Of a DNA stretch of 12,136 bases, positions 1 through 6,713 are shown one piece after another. Within the stretch, counting starts at the first letter, position 1. Every line of letters starts with the position of its first letter. A program made the translations under genes and the position numbers. The notes beneath the pieces were generated by a model. The model ran no database searches. It was not told where the DNA came from and worked only from the letters and a program-made list of their open reading frames with translations. This DNA comes from Prolixibacteraceae bacterium (lineage in GTDB: Bacteria > Bacteroidota > Bacteroidia > Bacteroidales > Prolixibacteraceae), in the NCBI GenBank assembly GCA_016931875.1, contig JAFGDX010000109.1, forward strand, positions 1 through 12,136, written 5' to 3'.

Positions 1-1
1 G

Positions 2-712
2 AATGCTGTGGAATCTACCAACAACTATGCCAACCAGCTAATTGTGTCGAAAGAGGCAGAAGAGGGTACTGTCGTTTTGGCATATTTCCAGGAAAAAGGC
101 AGAGGACAGCGTGGCAATTTCTGGGAAAGTGAAAAGGGAAAAAATGTTTTGATGAGTCTTATTTTGTTTCCGGGGTTTTTACCCGCCGAGCACCAGTTTA
201 TGATTTCAAAAATTGTGAGCCTGGCATTGTATGATTTTTTGGCAACTGAAATTCAGGATGTTGCAATAAAATGGCCCAATGATTTGTACGCGGGGGGAAA
301 AAAAATAGCAGGGATTTTAATTGAAAACGGGATAAAAGGCAGAAATATTTATTCTTCTGTCCTTGGAATCGGTTTGAACCTGAACCAGGAAAAATTTATT
401 TCCGGGGCTCCAAATCCGGTTTCATTGAAACAGCTTACCGGAAAACACTTTGAAATAGAAGTTGCCGTAAAAAAGATTGTATCACAGGTGTTTAATTGGT
501 ATGAAAAGTTAAAGGAAGGAGATTTCGGATTGATCAATTCCATGTATTTCGCCAGGCTTTATCGAAAAAATGAGTGGAGTATTTTTTGTGAAAACGGAGT
601 GGAATTTGAAGCAAAAATTACAGGGATTGGCGAATTTGGCCAGTTGCAATTGCTTCGGCGCAACGGCACAGTTTCCGAATTTATGTTTAAGGAGGTGGAA
701 TTTGTTATCTGA
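2..712 (+). CDS. birA: Biotin--[acetyl-CoA-carboxylase] ligase (partial, 5' end outside window)
   Basis: This enzyme activates biotin with ATP and transfers it to the lysine of biotin carrier domains, for example that of acetyl-CoA carboxylase, in the cytoplasm. Counting from the GTG at position 8, the biotinyl-AMP loop GRGQRG is at residues 31-36, KWPNDL is at 88-93 with its biotin-contacting lysine, KKIAGILIE follows at 98-106, and GIGLNLN is at 120-126. The rest is the small C-terminal domain. The frame stays open through the left edge (codons for N-A precede the GTG), and the family's STN motif normally lies 10-15 residues inside the protein. The GTG is therefore probably not the start, and a short N-terminus is missing. 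Too little sequence precedes the catalytic domain in view to show a helix-turn-helix, and the family in Bacteroidota usually lacks one, so a repressor role is unlikely. It converges with the SRPBCC gene, leaving 23 bases between the stops. Confidence 0.93.
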   Translation, partial: NAVESTNNYANQLIVSKEAEEGTVVLAYFQEKGRGQRGNFWESEKGKNVLMSLILFPGFLPAEHQFMISKIVSLALYDFLATEIQDVAIKWPNDLYAGGKKIAGILIENGIKGRNIYSSVLGIGLNLNQEKFISGAPNPVSLKQLTGKHFEIEVAVKKIVSQVFNWYEKLKEGDFGLINSMYFARLYRKNEWSIFCENGVEFEAKITGIGEFGQLQLLRRNGTVSEFMFKEVEFVI

Positions 713-714
713 AA

Positions 715-733
715 TTTACCGGTGAACCGGAAA
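715..733. terminator. Weak hairpin between convergent birA and SRPBCC genes
   Basis: CCGG-TGAA-CCGG forms a 4-bp stem with a tetraloop, flanked by TTT on the left and AAA on the right, which can extend the stem past one bulged A. It occupies almost the whole gap between two convergent stop codons, where a shared bidirectional terminator would be expected. There is no long U-tract on either strand, so termination is only a guess. Confidence 0.25.
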
Positions 734-735
734 CA

Positions 736-1185
736 TTATTTGTACGGAAGTTTGGAAAGTGTATCCGCCAGTTGATTGATTCCTTCTCCCAGTTTGTTTC
801 CAACCATCATTTTAATCATCATGCTGAGATCGGCATGCAATGTTAGGCGCATTTTGGTTTTGAACGAATCCACAGGTACAAGCTGAATCCAAAACGTAAA
901 ACTTAGCGGCAGGCTGCCCGAACTTTCTACTTTTATGGTTTTAAACGGCTCGCGGTTTACGATTTTAATTTCGGCTACACCCATTCCGGTAATGTTAAAT
1001 TTACAGGAATCCCTGTCTGACTGAAAATCGGTGATTTTAACCTGTGGCACCTGTTTGGTAATTTTTTCAATTAACCCCGAATTCAGATAGCCTGAGAGGT
1101 TTTCAAAATTGGAAAGATAATTGAAGACCACCTGTTCATTATGCTCAATGGTTTTAACTTCGCTTACATATTTATTGATACTCAT
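736..1185 (-). CDS. SRPBCC-fold protein, function unknown
   Basis: A 149-residue protein resembling the SRPBCC (START/polyketide cyclase-like) superfamily, whose members bind hydrophobic ligands in a helix-grip cavity. The opening K-x-x-S-E-V-K-T-I with the following F-N-Y-L-S-N-F-E-N-L is the usual first strand and helix. The C-terminal long helix (M-M-V-G-N-K-L-G-E-G-I-N-Q-L-A-D-T-L) is the lid helix. No signal peptide or membrane segment is seen. I place the start at the ATG at 1185. The frame can be extended to a TTG touching the pyrE stop, but the extra 22 codons would translate through a strong terminator hairpin and do not look like the family's N-terminus. It follows pyrE on the same strand, but that terminator lies between them, so it may be expressed by read-through or from its own weak promoter. 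Ligand and role cannot be inferred. Confidence 0.8.
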   Translation of the reverse strand: MSINKYVSEVKTIEHNEQVVFNYLSNFENLSGYLNSGLIEKITKQVPQVKITDFQSDRDSCKFNITGMGVAEIKIVNREPFKTIKVESSGSLPLSFTFWIQLVPVDSFKTKMRLTLHADLSMMIKMMVGNKLGEGINQLADTLSKLPYK

Positions 1186-1202
1186 ATTTTTAGCTTGAAA
1201 TG

Positions 1203-1227
1203 AAAAAAAATCCCGCAGTTGGCGGGA
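1203..1227 (-). terminator. Intrinsic terminator of pyrE
   Basis: On the minus strand TCCCGC and GCGGGA form a perfect 6-bp GC-rich stem with a 5-base loop, followed immediately by eight T residues. It begins 24 bases after the pyrE stop codon and ends 17 bases before the SRPBCC start codon. This is the most convincing rho-independent terminator in the window. Confidence 0.85.
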
Positions 1228-1251
1228 AATATATTGATTTGAGACTGGCAA

Positions 1252-1884
1252 CTATTTTCCCCAGCTGGCCGGGTCTTCGCGCCATTTCATCAGCGAATCA
1301 ACCTCATTTTGGGTTATTTCCCCGGTTTCAAGAGCCAGATCGATTAAAATCTGATATCGGCTGAGTGTGGTTAATTCCACATTTGCTTTTTTAAAGTTTT
1401 CTTTGGCCTGCGGGAAATTGTAGGTAAAAATGGCCACCATTCCAACTACATCGCCGCCAAAATTGCTAACCGCTTCGGCGGTTTTTAAACTACTGATTCC
1501 GGTGGATACCAAATCTTCCACAATAACCACTTTTTGGCCTGGCTTTAAATCGCCTTCAATCAGGTTTTCCAAACCGTGGCCCTTGGGTTTCGAGCGTACG
1601 TAAATAAACGGCAACCCCAGCTGGTCGGCCACCAGCACCCCGTGTGCAATGGCACCTGTGGCTACCCCCGCAATAACTTCGGCGTCAGGGTATTTTTCCT
1701 TTATCATCTCCACAAATTTATCGCGGATAAACGTGCGGGTTTCAGGGTAGGAAAGTATCTTACGGTTGTCGCAGTAAATGGGCGACTTCCATCCCGAGGC
1801 CCAGGTAAACGGGCTGGCTAACTGTATTTTTATTGTATTTATTTCTAGTAGCTTTTTTGTTACTTCAATTTGAGTTGATTCCAT
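1252..1884 (-). CDS. pyrE: Orotate phosphoribosyltransferase
   Basis: Converts orotate and PRPP to orotidine 5'-monophosphate and pyrophosphate, the fifth step of de novo pyrimidine synthesis, in the cytoplasm. The 210-residue length is normal for the bacterial enzyme. Visible features are the N-terminal segment with F-T-W-A-S-G-W-K-S-P-I-Y at 26-37, A-G-V-A-T-G-A-I-A-H-G at 72-82, the flexible catalytic loop region R-S-K-P-K-G-H-G at 97-104, and the PRPP-binding signature V-V-I-V-E-D-L-V-S-T-G-I-S-S at 119-132 with its paired acidic residues. The ATG at 1882-1884 is the natural start. The gene diverges from the NUDIX gene across 31 bases, and a predicted promoter overlaps the NUDIX start codon. 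An intrinsic terminator follows the stop. No attenuator-like leader is possible because the predicted 5' leader is only about 20 bases. Confidence 0.96.
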   Translation of the reverse strand: MESTQIEVTKKLLEINTIKIQLASPFTWASGWKSPIYCDNRKILSYPETRTFIRDKFVEMIKEKYPDAEVIAGVATGAIAHGVLVADQLGLPFIYVRSKPKGHGLENLIEGDLKPGQKVVIVEDLVSTGISSLKTAEAVSNFGGDVVGMVAIFTYNFPQAKENFKKANVELTTLSRYQILIDLALETGEITQNEVDSLMKWREDPASWGK

Positions 1885-1891
1885 AATTTTG
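1884..1891 (+). promoter_or_regulatory. Putative -7 promoter element for the NUDIX gene
   Basis: TAATTTTG is a perfect match to the Bacteroidota -7 consensus TAnnTTTG. It overlaps the first base of the pyrE start codon and lies 24 bases before the NUDIX ATG. A TTG at 1857-1859 could be the -33 element, although its 24-base spacing is slightly long. Transcription would begin near 1897. Confidence 0.5.
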
Positions 1892-1912
1892 CAGTAATTA
1901 TTTAATTCAAAA

Positions 1913-1920
1913 CAAATGTA
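1913..1920 (-). promoter_or_regulatory. Putative -7 promoter element for pyrE
   Basis: On the minus strand the sequence reads TACATTTG, a perfect TAnnTTTG match. It overlaps the ATG of the divergent NUDIX gene. A TTTG (minus strand) at 1937-1940 lies 16 bases further upstream and could serve as the -33 element, with slightly short spacing. Transcription would begin near 1907, giving a leader of about 20 bases. Confidence 0.5.
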
Positions 1921-2539
1921 TAAAGTTTTTTTAAATCAAAAATTGATAACGATTTCTGATAAAGAGAATATAACATTAAAAAAAACAAGCCCGCAGCAAG
2001 CCCATTCTTTTTCGGTTTCCGACATTCAAAAATGGTTTCAGAATTTTAGTCAGAACAAGGAAACCGAAACCACTTTGGTTCACAATTCGCCGGAACATTT
2101 TTTTGAACTTTTTAAATCGGCTTTTGTAAAAATTGACGCGGCCGGGGGAGTGGTTTTTGATAACAATCAAAAAATGTTGTTTATTTTCAGAAACGGCGTG
2201 TGGGATTTGCCCAAAGGAAAAGTTGATAAAGGTGAAACAACAGAACAAGCTGCCGTTCGCGAAGTTGAAGAGGAGTGCGGGATTACCGGTTTGCAAATCC
2301 GGAAAGAGTTGCCCTCCACGTTTCATATGTACGAGTCGCCGTATCCAAAAACAAAAGGACAGTGGATTCTGAAAGAAACTTTTTGGTATGAAATGAAATA
2401 CCACGGGAATGCTTTTGGACAGCCACAACAGGAGGAAGGGATTACCAGGGTAGAATGGTTCCCGCGCACAAAACTTAGCGATGTTTTTGCAAATACCTAC
2501 ACCAATCTGAAGCAGATTATTGAAATTTACCGGCTTTGA
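1916..2539 (+). CDS. NUDIX hydrolase with an extra N-terminal domain
   Basis: A member of the NUDIX superfamily, which hydrolyses nucleoside diphosphates linked to another group; the substrate cannot be predicted. The NUDIX box is complete: G101, then E107, then R115-E-V-x-E-E-x-G-I123, fitting G-x5-E-x7-R-E-U-x-E-E-x-G-U. It sits in a domain that starts near residue 71 (V-K-I-D-A-A-G-G-V-V-F) and runs to the end. Residues 1-70 form a separate N-terminal segment of unclear function, so at 207 residues the protein is longer than minimal NUDIX enzymes. No signal peptide is seen, so it is probably cytoplasmic. The ATG at 1916 lies 24 bases after a predicted promoter element. The 3' end overlaps the convergent thioredoxin-fold gene by 13 bases, tail to tail. 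Confidence 0.92.
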   Translation: MYKVFLNQKLITISDKENITLKKTSPQQAHSFSVSDIQKWFQNFSQNKETETTLVHNSPEHFFELFKSAFVKIDAAGGVVFDNNQKMLFIFRNGVWDLPKGKVDKGETTEQAAVREVEEECGITGLQIRKELPSTFHMYESPYPKTKGQWILKETFWYEMKYHGNAFGQPQQEEGITRVEWFPRTKLSDVFANTYTNLKQIIEIYRL

Positions 2540-3939
2540 TTTCGCTGACTTTTGAAAAGTTCATTTTGCAGAAATGAAGCAAATTGCTGTTCAAATCCAT
2601 CCAGCGGCGCTTTGGTATTTTCAAAAACTACCCGGTGATTTTTATCCAGAAGAAAAGAGGAGGGGAAAGCTTTTATATTGTATTTCCGAATAAATTCTCC
2701 GTTTTCGTCAACAAGTTGTATTCCCGGAATTTGATTTTTGTCGAGAAACATTTTCATTTCAATGATGTCGGTTTTTCGCATCACCAGAATCATTTCCAAA
2801 TGCTGCTGAAGTTGCTCCTTTATTTTAGTCAGGTATTTTAAATGTTCGCGGCAAACCACCATTTCAGCATCGGCAAAAACCAGGTATTTGAATTTCTCCC
2901 GGTTTTCATCAGAACATTGGCGATGGCCATCAATGTTTTTTAAACAAATTACCGGAGCTTTGCTTCCCGGGCTTAAAAAAGTGAGTTTTTCAATTACATT
3001 TAACGTGTACTGGTTTATGGTTGCATCCCCGGTTTTTTTCCATTGTTCCGAGGTGAGGATATTTAAGATGGCTGTTTTCGGAAATTCGCCCGAATAAAAA
3101 GCATCGTGTAACATTTTCAACAGAGCAAGACGGGCAGTTTCGCCGGGCAGTTTGTATTTTTTTTCTGTAAAATCAAGCAAATAATTCACATTGGTTTGGG
3201 CAACCGCTTTTTTTATCTCGTTCCCGTTTTCAGCTTTGGAATCAAAACTCAGCCGGTTGGTGAAAATTCGTTCAAAATAACTCATAAATGCCGGGTGTAG
3301 CCAAAATTCTTCGGAAACCGGTGCAAGTGCGGAAGCGTCATCTTCAGGACTGTGTCTGAATACTTCCGATTCAAGAAATTTGATTTTTAATTTTTTGTGA
3401 GTTTCAAAAACAGAATTGTTCGATTTTGGAAAGTTGTTGTTCAATACGTATACAATTGAATCGTAAATTTCTCGCGACTGCTTGAAATAAAGCGGGTTAA
3501 AATATTGGTTGGTAAGCTGGTTAAACCGGGCTTCAAAATCAATAATCTTTTGGTTTAGCTCTTCATCTCCCTGAATTCTAAACCAGAAAAGAACCGGCTC
3601 GAAAAAGGGGTTTTTTTGGTCGGCAAACGATTTTTTTTGTAAAGGCGGGAAAACCGGCTGTATGGTTTTGCCGGGCTCAAGAAAAAATTCTCCGCGGTAA
3701 ATTCCAAATTCACAAAATACAAAGGTGGTTTTATTTACCTCAACTTCAGTTTTAAATTTTCCGTCGCTGTTGAACTGAATGGAAAACAATTCTTGTTCAG
3801 TTTTTGCTACCGGATCAGAATAGGTGTAAAATGTAATTTTTTCTCCCGCATAATTTTTGTTCTGTCCTTCCAGAACAGTGGAAAAAGATAGTTTGCTGAT
3901 TAGAATAAAAATGATAATCAGAACAGGTAATTTATTCAT
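2527..3939 (-). CDS. Exported thioredoxin-fold protein lacking the CxxC motif
   Basis: A 470-residue protein with a clear N-terminal signal peptide (N-K-L-P then a hydrophobic run to about residue 20, likely cleaved after L-S-F-S), so it is probably periplasmic or surface-exposed. Residues 21-100 are strand-rich and resemble the N-terminal domain often placed before TlpA-like modules in Bacteroidota. Residues 120-320 are mainly helical with no recognised motif. From about 324 a thioredoxin/TlpA-like domain follows, with the strand K-Y-L-V-F at 351-355 and the cis-proline loop A-F-P-S-S-F-L-L-D around P426. The active-site position reads M360-V-V-C363 instead of C-x-x-C, so the attacking cysteine is gone and ordinary disulfide reduction is unlikely. 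Other cysteines are C76, C332 and C342. It starts 10 bases after the coaD stop on the same strand, so the two are probably co-transcribed. Confidence 0.82.
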   Translation of the reverse strand: MNKLPVLIIIFILISKLSFSTVLEGQNKNYAGEKITFYTYSDPVAKTEQELFSIQFNSDGKFKTEVEVNKTTFVFCEFGIYRGEFFLEPGKTIQPVFPPLQKKSFADQKNPFFEPVLFWFRIQGDEELNQKIIDFEARFNQLTNQYFNPLYFKQSREIYDSIVYVLNNNFPKSNNSVFETHKKLKIKFLESEVFRHSPEDDASALAPVSEEFWLHPAFMSYFERIFTNRLSFDSKAENGNEIKKAVAQTNVNYLLDFTEKKYKLPGETARLALLKMLHDAFYSGEFPKTAILNILTSEQWKKTGDATINQYTLNVIEKLTFLSPGSKAPVICLKNIDGHRQCSDENREKFKYLVFADAEMVVCREHLKYLTKIKEQLQQHLEMILVMRKTDIIEMKMFLDKNQIPGIQLVDENGEFIRKYNIKAFPSSFLLDKNHRVVFENTKAPLDGFEQQFASFLQNELFKSQRNQSR

Positions 3940-3949
3940 AAACAGAAAT

Positions 3950-4435
3950 TTAATCTTTGTTTTCTATTTTGAATTCATCCATGTTTAAAGCCTGGGGAAG
4001 GAACATGCTTGCATCGCCGCCATGCAACACAATGTCGCGGATGATGGAGGCATTTACCGGCGTATGTTCGGGCAAGGTGAGAAGAAATACGGTTTCAATT
4101 TCCGGGTGCATCTTTTTATTTACCTGGGCAATGGCGCGTTCATATTCAAAATCGGATGAGGTTCGCAGCCCCCTCAAAATATACCGTGCACCTACCTCTT
4201 TGCAGAAATCGATGGTCAGTCCCTCGTGTACTCGCACCTCAATTTTATCCTGGTTTTTAAATACCTGGTTTATCCACCGGAGCCTTTTTTCAACGGAGTA
4301 AAACGATTTTTTATTGGCGTTAAACCCAATCATGATAATGATTTTATCAAACATCGGAATGGCTCTTTTTACGATTGATTCGTGCCCGATGGTAAACGGA
4401 TCGAACGAACCGGGGAATATGGCTATTTTATCCAT
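3950..4435 (-). CDS. coaD: Pantetheine-phosphate adenylyltransferase
   Basis: Transfers AMP from ATP to 4'-phosphopantetheine to make dephospho-coenzyme A, the penultimate step of coenzyme A synthesis, in the cytoplasm. At 161 residues it matches the usual length of about 160. Visible are the nucleotidyltransferase signature F-P-G-S-F-D-P-F-T-I-G-H (T15 to H18), the R-G-L-R motif at 88-91 within I-L-R-G-L-R-T-S-S-D-F-E-Y-E, and the C-terminal ATP-contacting segment V-N-A-S-I-I-R-D-I around 127-135, where the family more often has S-S-T or N-S-T before I-V-R. The ATG at 4435 is the only sensible start. It is the first gene of a probable two-gene unit with the thioredoxin-fold gene. I found no perfect TAnnTTTG element in the 331 bases upstream. 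Confidence 0.96.
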   Translation of the reverse strand: MDKIAIFPGSFDPFTIGHESIVKRAIPMFDKIIIMIGFNANKKSFYSVEKRLRWINQVFKNQDKIEVRVHEGLTIDFCKEVGARYILRGLRTSSDFEYERAIAQVNKKMHPEIETVFLLTLPEHTPVNASIIRDIVLHGGDASMFLPQALNMDEFKIENKD

Positions 4436-4766
4436 TTTTCAAATTTTGCTTCTAAATTACGCTTAAAAACTGTTTTGCAAAAACGCCCGGCAAATTAATT
4501 TATTGCTTCAGCCTGCCTGGCTACTTTGTGCTGAATATAATGCAAATTCAGGTATATGTCTGACTGTTTTTCGTTTCGGGTATTTTTAAAGTACTTGTAT
4601 AAAGTTGTCGTCCTGCATCTTCACGGTTGTTGGTGAATTTTTTTGTTTTGAAAAACAGGCACTTTGCCGTTTCTGTTTTTACAGAGATTATTTTTATGCT
4701 TTTTCGCAGACCACTTTCGAACTTTAATCGTTATTTTGCCCTGATGATGAATTTTGCCTGGCTAAC
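4436..4766. other. 331-base intergenic region between divergent coaD and GT39 genes
   Basis: This spacer separates two divergent genes and so should contain both promoters, but I see no perfect TAnnTTTG on either strand. The nearest are one-mismatch forms, for example at 4731-4738 and 4749-4756 on the plus strand and at 4491-4498 on the minus strand. It contains an inverted repeat at 4651-4680 and an open plus-strand frame from 4603 ending in the GT39 start codon. No tRNA or recognised riboswitch is visible. Confidence 0.6.
4651..4680. repeat. Inverted repeat upstream of the GT39 gene
   Basis: The arms AAAAACAG (4651-4658) and CTGTTTTT (4673-4680) are exact reverse complements. Inside, GGC and GCC flank ACTTT, so a two-part stem can form. 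The A-rich left arm and T-rich right arm resemble a weak intrinsic terminator readable on either strand, or an operator. It lies 87 bases before the GT39 start. The GC core is small, so function is uncertain. Confidence 0.4.
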
Positions 4767-4770
4767 GTGA
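4696..4770 (+). CDS. Possible 24-codon leader ORF coupled to the GT39 gene
   Basis: An ATG at 4696 opens a 24-codon frame whose TGA stop (4768-4770) overlaps the GTG start (4767-4769) of the GT39 gene in the four bases GTGA. Such overlaps commonly allow terminating ribosomes to restart on the next gene, which could help the GT39 start, a GTG without an evident Shine-Dalgarno sequence. The peptide is basic, then hydrophobic (M-L-F-R-R-P-L-S-N-F-N at the start, two adjacent Met codons near the end), with no recognisable family. The frame is open back to 4603. It could equally be chance. Confidence 0.25.
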   Translation: MLFRRPLSNFNRYFALMMNFAWLT

Positions 4771-6383
4771 AAAACTCGTTTAAATATATTTTGTGGGGCT
4801 ATGCTTTTTTGCTTTTCGCCGGAGTTTATATATGGGGGCTTTTTATCGATCTTACCGGCGACTCGGGGTTGTATGCTGCTATTTCAAAACAAATGACAGA
4901 GTCGGGCGACTGGCTGACTCTAAAAATCAATGGCGAATTGTACGACCAAAAACCACATTTGCTTTTCTGGCTGGCGGGAATTGGAATTAAATTATTTGGA
5001 AACACCAACTTTGCTTTTAAAATATTCCCCGCACTTTGGGCACTGGCCGGAGTTTATTTTACCTACCGGCTCGGAAAAGTACTGTTTTCGGAAAACGCAG
5101 GCAGATTTGCCGCTTTGGTTACCGCTACTTCGCAAATATTTGTACTCTATCTTTTTGATATTCATACTGACACTGTTTTGCAAACCGGCGTGGTTCTGGC
5201 ACTTTGGCAACTCGTCCTGTACCTGAAAACCAACCGGGCTAAACATTTTATTTTGGGATTTGCCGGAGTTGGGCTGGCCATGTTGTCAAAAGGGCCGGTT
5301 GGCGCTGTGGTGCCTTTTTTTGTGGTCCTTTTTTATTTGGTTTTTCAAAAAAAATACAAACAGATTTTTCATCCCAAATGGATTCCCGGAATTTTAATTG
5401 CTCTTTTGGTTGTTTCGCCGGCACTCGTGCATTTGTATAAAAGTTTTGGCGCCGAAGGAATCCGTTTCTTTTTTATTACCAATAATTTTGGCCGGATTTC
5501 GGGCGAATATGCAGGCTCGAGCACGGACTACTTTTTCTACCTGCATACCATTGTGTGGGCCTTTCTTCCCTGGACGGTTTTTGTTGTTTTTGCTCTTTTC
5601 TCCGAAATTAAAAGCTGGTTTTCAGCCAAAGAAAAAGATATCCGGGGGATTGCCCTGCTGGGCAGTGTGATGGTTTTTACCGGCATTTTGAGCATTGCCA
5701 AAGGAAAGGCGCCCAACTATTTTTTGCTGGCAGTTCCGGTAATTGCTGTAATTACCGGAAAATGGACAGACATTGTGTTTGCTGCTCATAACGAACAGAA
5801 ATTAATTCGGGCACAACGCATCTTTCTTATCGTTTTTCTGGCGTTGTTTGCTTTTGTTGGTTTTATGTTCAGAGCGGAAAAAGGGTGGCTGCTGTTTGTT
5901 TTGCTTTTTATAATGGCGGCGGCGGGTTTTGCCTCAACCCTCGTTATTTTTGGTCGTTTCAAACGGATGGTGTTTATTTCGGTGGCCATGACCGGAAGCT
6001 TTAATCTGTTTTTAAACGTCTCGTTTATTCCAAATCTCTTCAATTACCAGGCACCACCACAGGCTCTTAATATTTTTCAAGCAAATAAAAACCCCGGTGA
6101 TAAATTATATAATTACCACATGGAAGATTATGAACTGTTTTTTTATGCAAAAGATACAGTGAGGCAAATAGCGGACTGGGAAGAATATTATGAAATAATT
6201 GGAAAAGGCGGTTCGTGGCTTTACACAACAAAAGCCGGGTACGATGAAACAGTAAAATATATTGATATTGATACGGTTTATTTTATTTCCCACAAAGGGA
6301 TGAATAATTTAAGTTTGAGGTTTTTGAATCTTTCTACTCGCGAAGTAAGTATGGACACCACTTGTTTAATTCAAATCAATTGA
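4767..6383 (+). CDS. GT39/ArnT-family membrane glycosyltransferase
   Basis: An integral membrane glycosyltransferase of the GT-C fold related to ArnT and protein O-mannosyltransferases, which use polyprenyl-phosphate sugars as donors and act on the periplasmic side. In 538 residues there are about twelve hydrophobic segments in the first 420 or so, followed by a soluble C-terminal part of about 110 residues, close to ArnT's length. The first periplasmic loop has G31-D-S-G-L-Y-A, holding the expected catalytic aspartate at 32, then Q-K-P-H-L-L-F-W-L at 61-69, corresponding to the K-P-P-L-x-x-W motif of the family. D131-I-H-T-D135 and S-K-G-P-V-G at 174-179 are also family-typical. Acceptor and sugar cannot be predicted: lipid A, another surface glycan or a protein are all possible. 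The start is a GTG with a stop in frame 42 bases upstream and no ATG between. Its neighbours suggest a surface-glycan role. Confidence 0.88.
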   Translation: MKNSFKYILWGYAFLLFAGVYIWGLFIDLTGDSGLYAAISKQMTESGDWLTLKINGELYDQKPHLLFWLAGIGIKLFGNTNFAFKIFPALWALAGVYFTYRLGKVLFSENAGRFAALVTATSQIFVLYLFDIHTDTVLQTGVVLALWQLVLYLKTNRAKHFILGFAGVGLAMLSKGPVGAVVPFFVVLFYLVFQKKYKQIFHPKWIPGILIALLVVSPALVHLYKSFGAEGIRFFFITNNFGRISGEYAGSSTDYFFYLHTIVWAFLPWTVFVVFALFSEIKSWFSAKEKDIRGIALLGSVMVFTGILSIAKGKAPNYFLLAVPVIAVITGKWTDIVFAAHNEQKLIRAQRIFLIVFLALFAFVGFMFRAEKGWLLFVLLFIMAAAGFASTLVIFGRFKRMVFISVAMTGSFNLFLNVSFIPNLFNYQAPPQALNIFQANKNPGDKLYNYHMEDYELFFYAKDTVRQIADWEEYYEIIGKGGSWLYTTKAGYDETVKYIDIDTVYFISHKGMNNLSLRFLNLSTREVSMDTTCLIQIN

Positions 6384-6469
6384 TGCTAAAGATTCGGCAA
6401 CTAAACCTGAACTGTTTTGTTTTTAATTGAGAAATAGCAATCACAAAATGTTTTGCTGTTTCTGAGTAT

Positions 6470-6652
6470 TCATCTTCCTTTTAATTCCGCAACTATTTTA
6501 TTTTGAAGATGCAAAACCTGGTAAACAAATTGAACCGGTTGGAGCCATCTGAATCTACGTAATGTTGAAATACATAGTGGCTTGTGCTGGTTGAAAATAA
6601 ATGAGCAGCAAATTTTTTGGAGAATTTTTATTGATTTGTCATCGGGTTTAAA
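6470..6652 (-). pseudogene. Possible stub of a lost minus-strand gene (heparinase-like N-terminus?)
   Basis: A minus-strand frame is open from 6652 to a TGA at 6470-6472 and has no ATG, so it is not an ordinary gene. Part of it reads S-T-L-R-R-F-R-W-L-Q-P-V-Q-F-V-Y-Q-V-L. This resembles the T-x-R-Y-L-x-x-x-Q-x-x-x-x segment near the N-terminus of heparinase II/III family proteins, which are frequent in bacterial polysaccharide loci. The resemblance rests on a short stretch recalled from memory, and a chance open frame is a real alternative. Confidence 0.2.
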
Positions 6653-6654
6653 TT

Positions 6655-6679
6655 AGCGAAACATCGCTCGTTTGTTTTT
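6655..6679 (+). terminator. Possible terminator downstream of the GT39 gene
   Basis: AGCGA-AACA-TCGCT makes a perfect 5-bp stem with a tetraloop, followed by CG and a T-rich run (TTTGTTTTT). It is 271 bases after the GT39 stop. The stem is short and the T-run is interrupted, so this is tentative. Confidence 0.35.
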
Positions 6680-6713
6680 ATCAGTTGGTATTATGAATTA
6701 ATTTTTGGTCATA

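Larger units (their letters stand above)
6384..6713. other. 330-base spacer between convergent GT39 and membrane-protein genes
   Basis: No intact gene is seen. It contains a possible plus-strand terminator at 6655-6679, a palindrome AACCGGTT at 6533-6540, and a minus-strand open stretch (6652 down to 6470) without any ATG that may be the stub of a lost gene. No tRNA-like cloverleaf or insertion sequence end is visible. Confidence 0.55.

Noticed and set aside
736..1251. Longer SRPBCC reading frame starting at a TTG next to the pyrE stop
   Set aside because: The first 22 codons run through the terminator hairpin and A/T tract and do not fit the family's N-terminus; the ATG at 1185 does.
1976..2428. 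150-codon minus-strand frame opposite the NUDIX gene
   Set aside because: It lies wholly antisense to a gene with an intact NUDIX box and shows no recognisable motif.
6533..6540. Palindrome AACCGGTT as an operator or integration site
   Set aside because: An eight-base palindrome is expected by chance at this scale, and no flanking repeats or second copy were seen.
6384..6713. tRNA, insertion sequence or CRISPR in the long spacers
   Set aside because: No T-loop-like motif, terminal inverted repeats with target duplications, transposase motifs or regularly spaced repeats were found here or in the other spacers.
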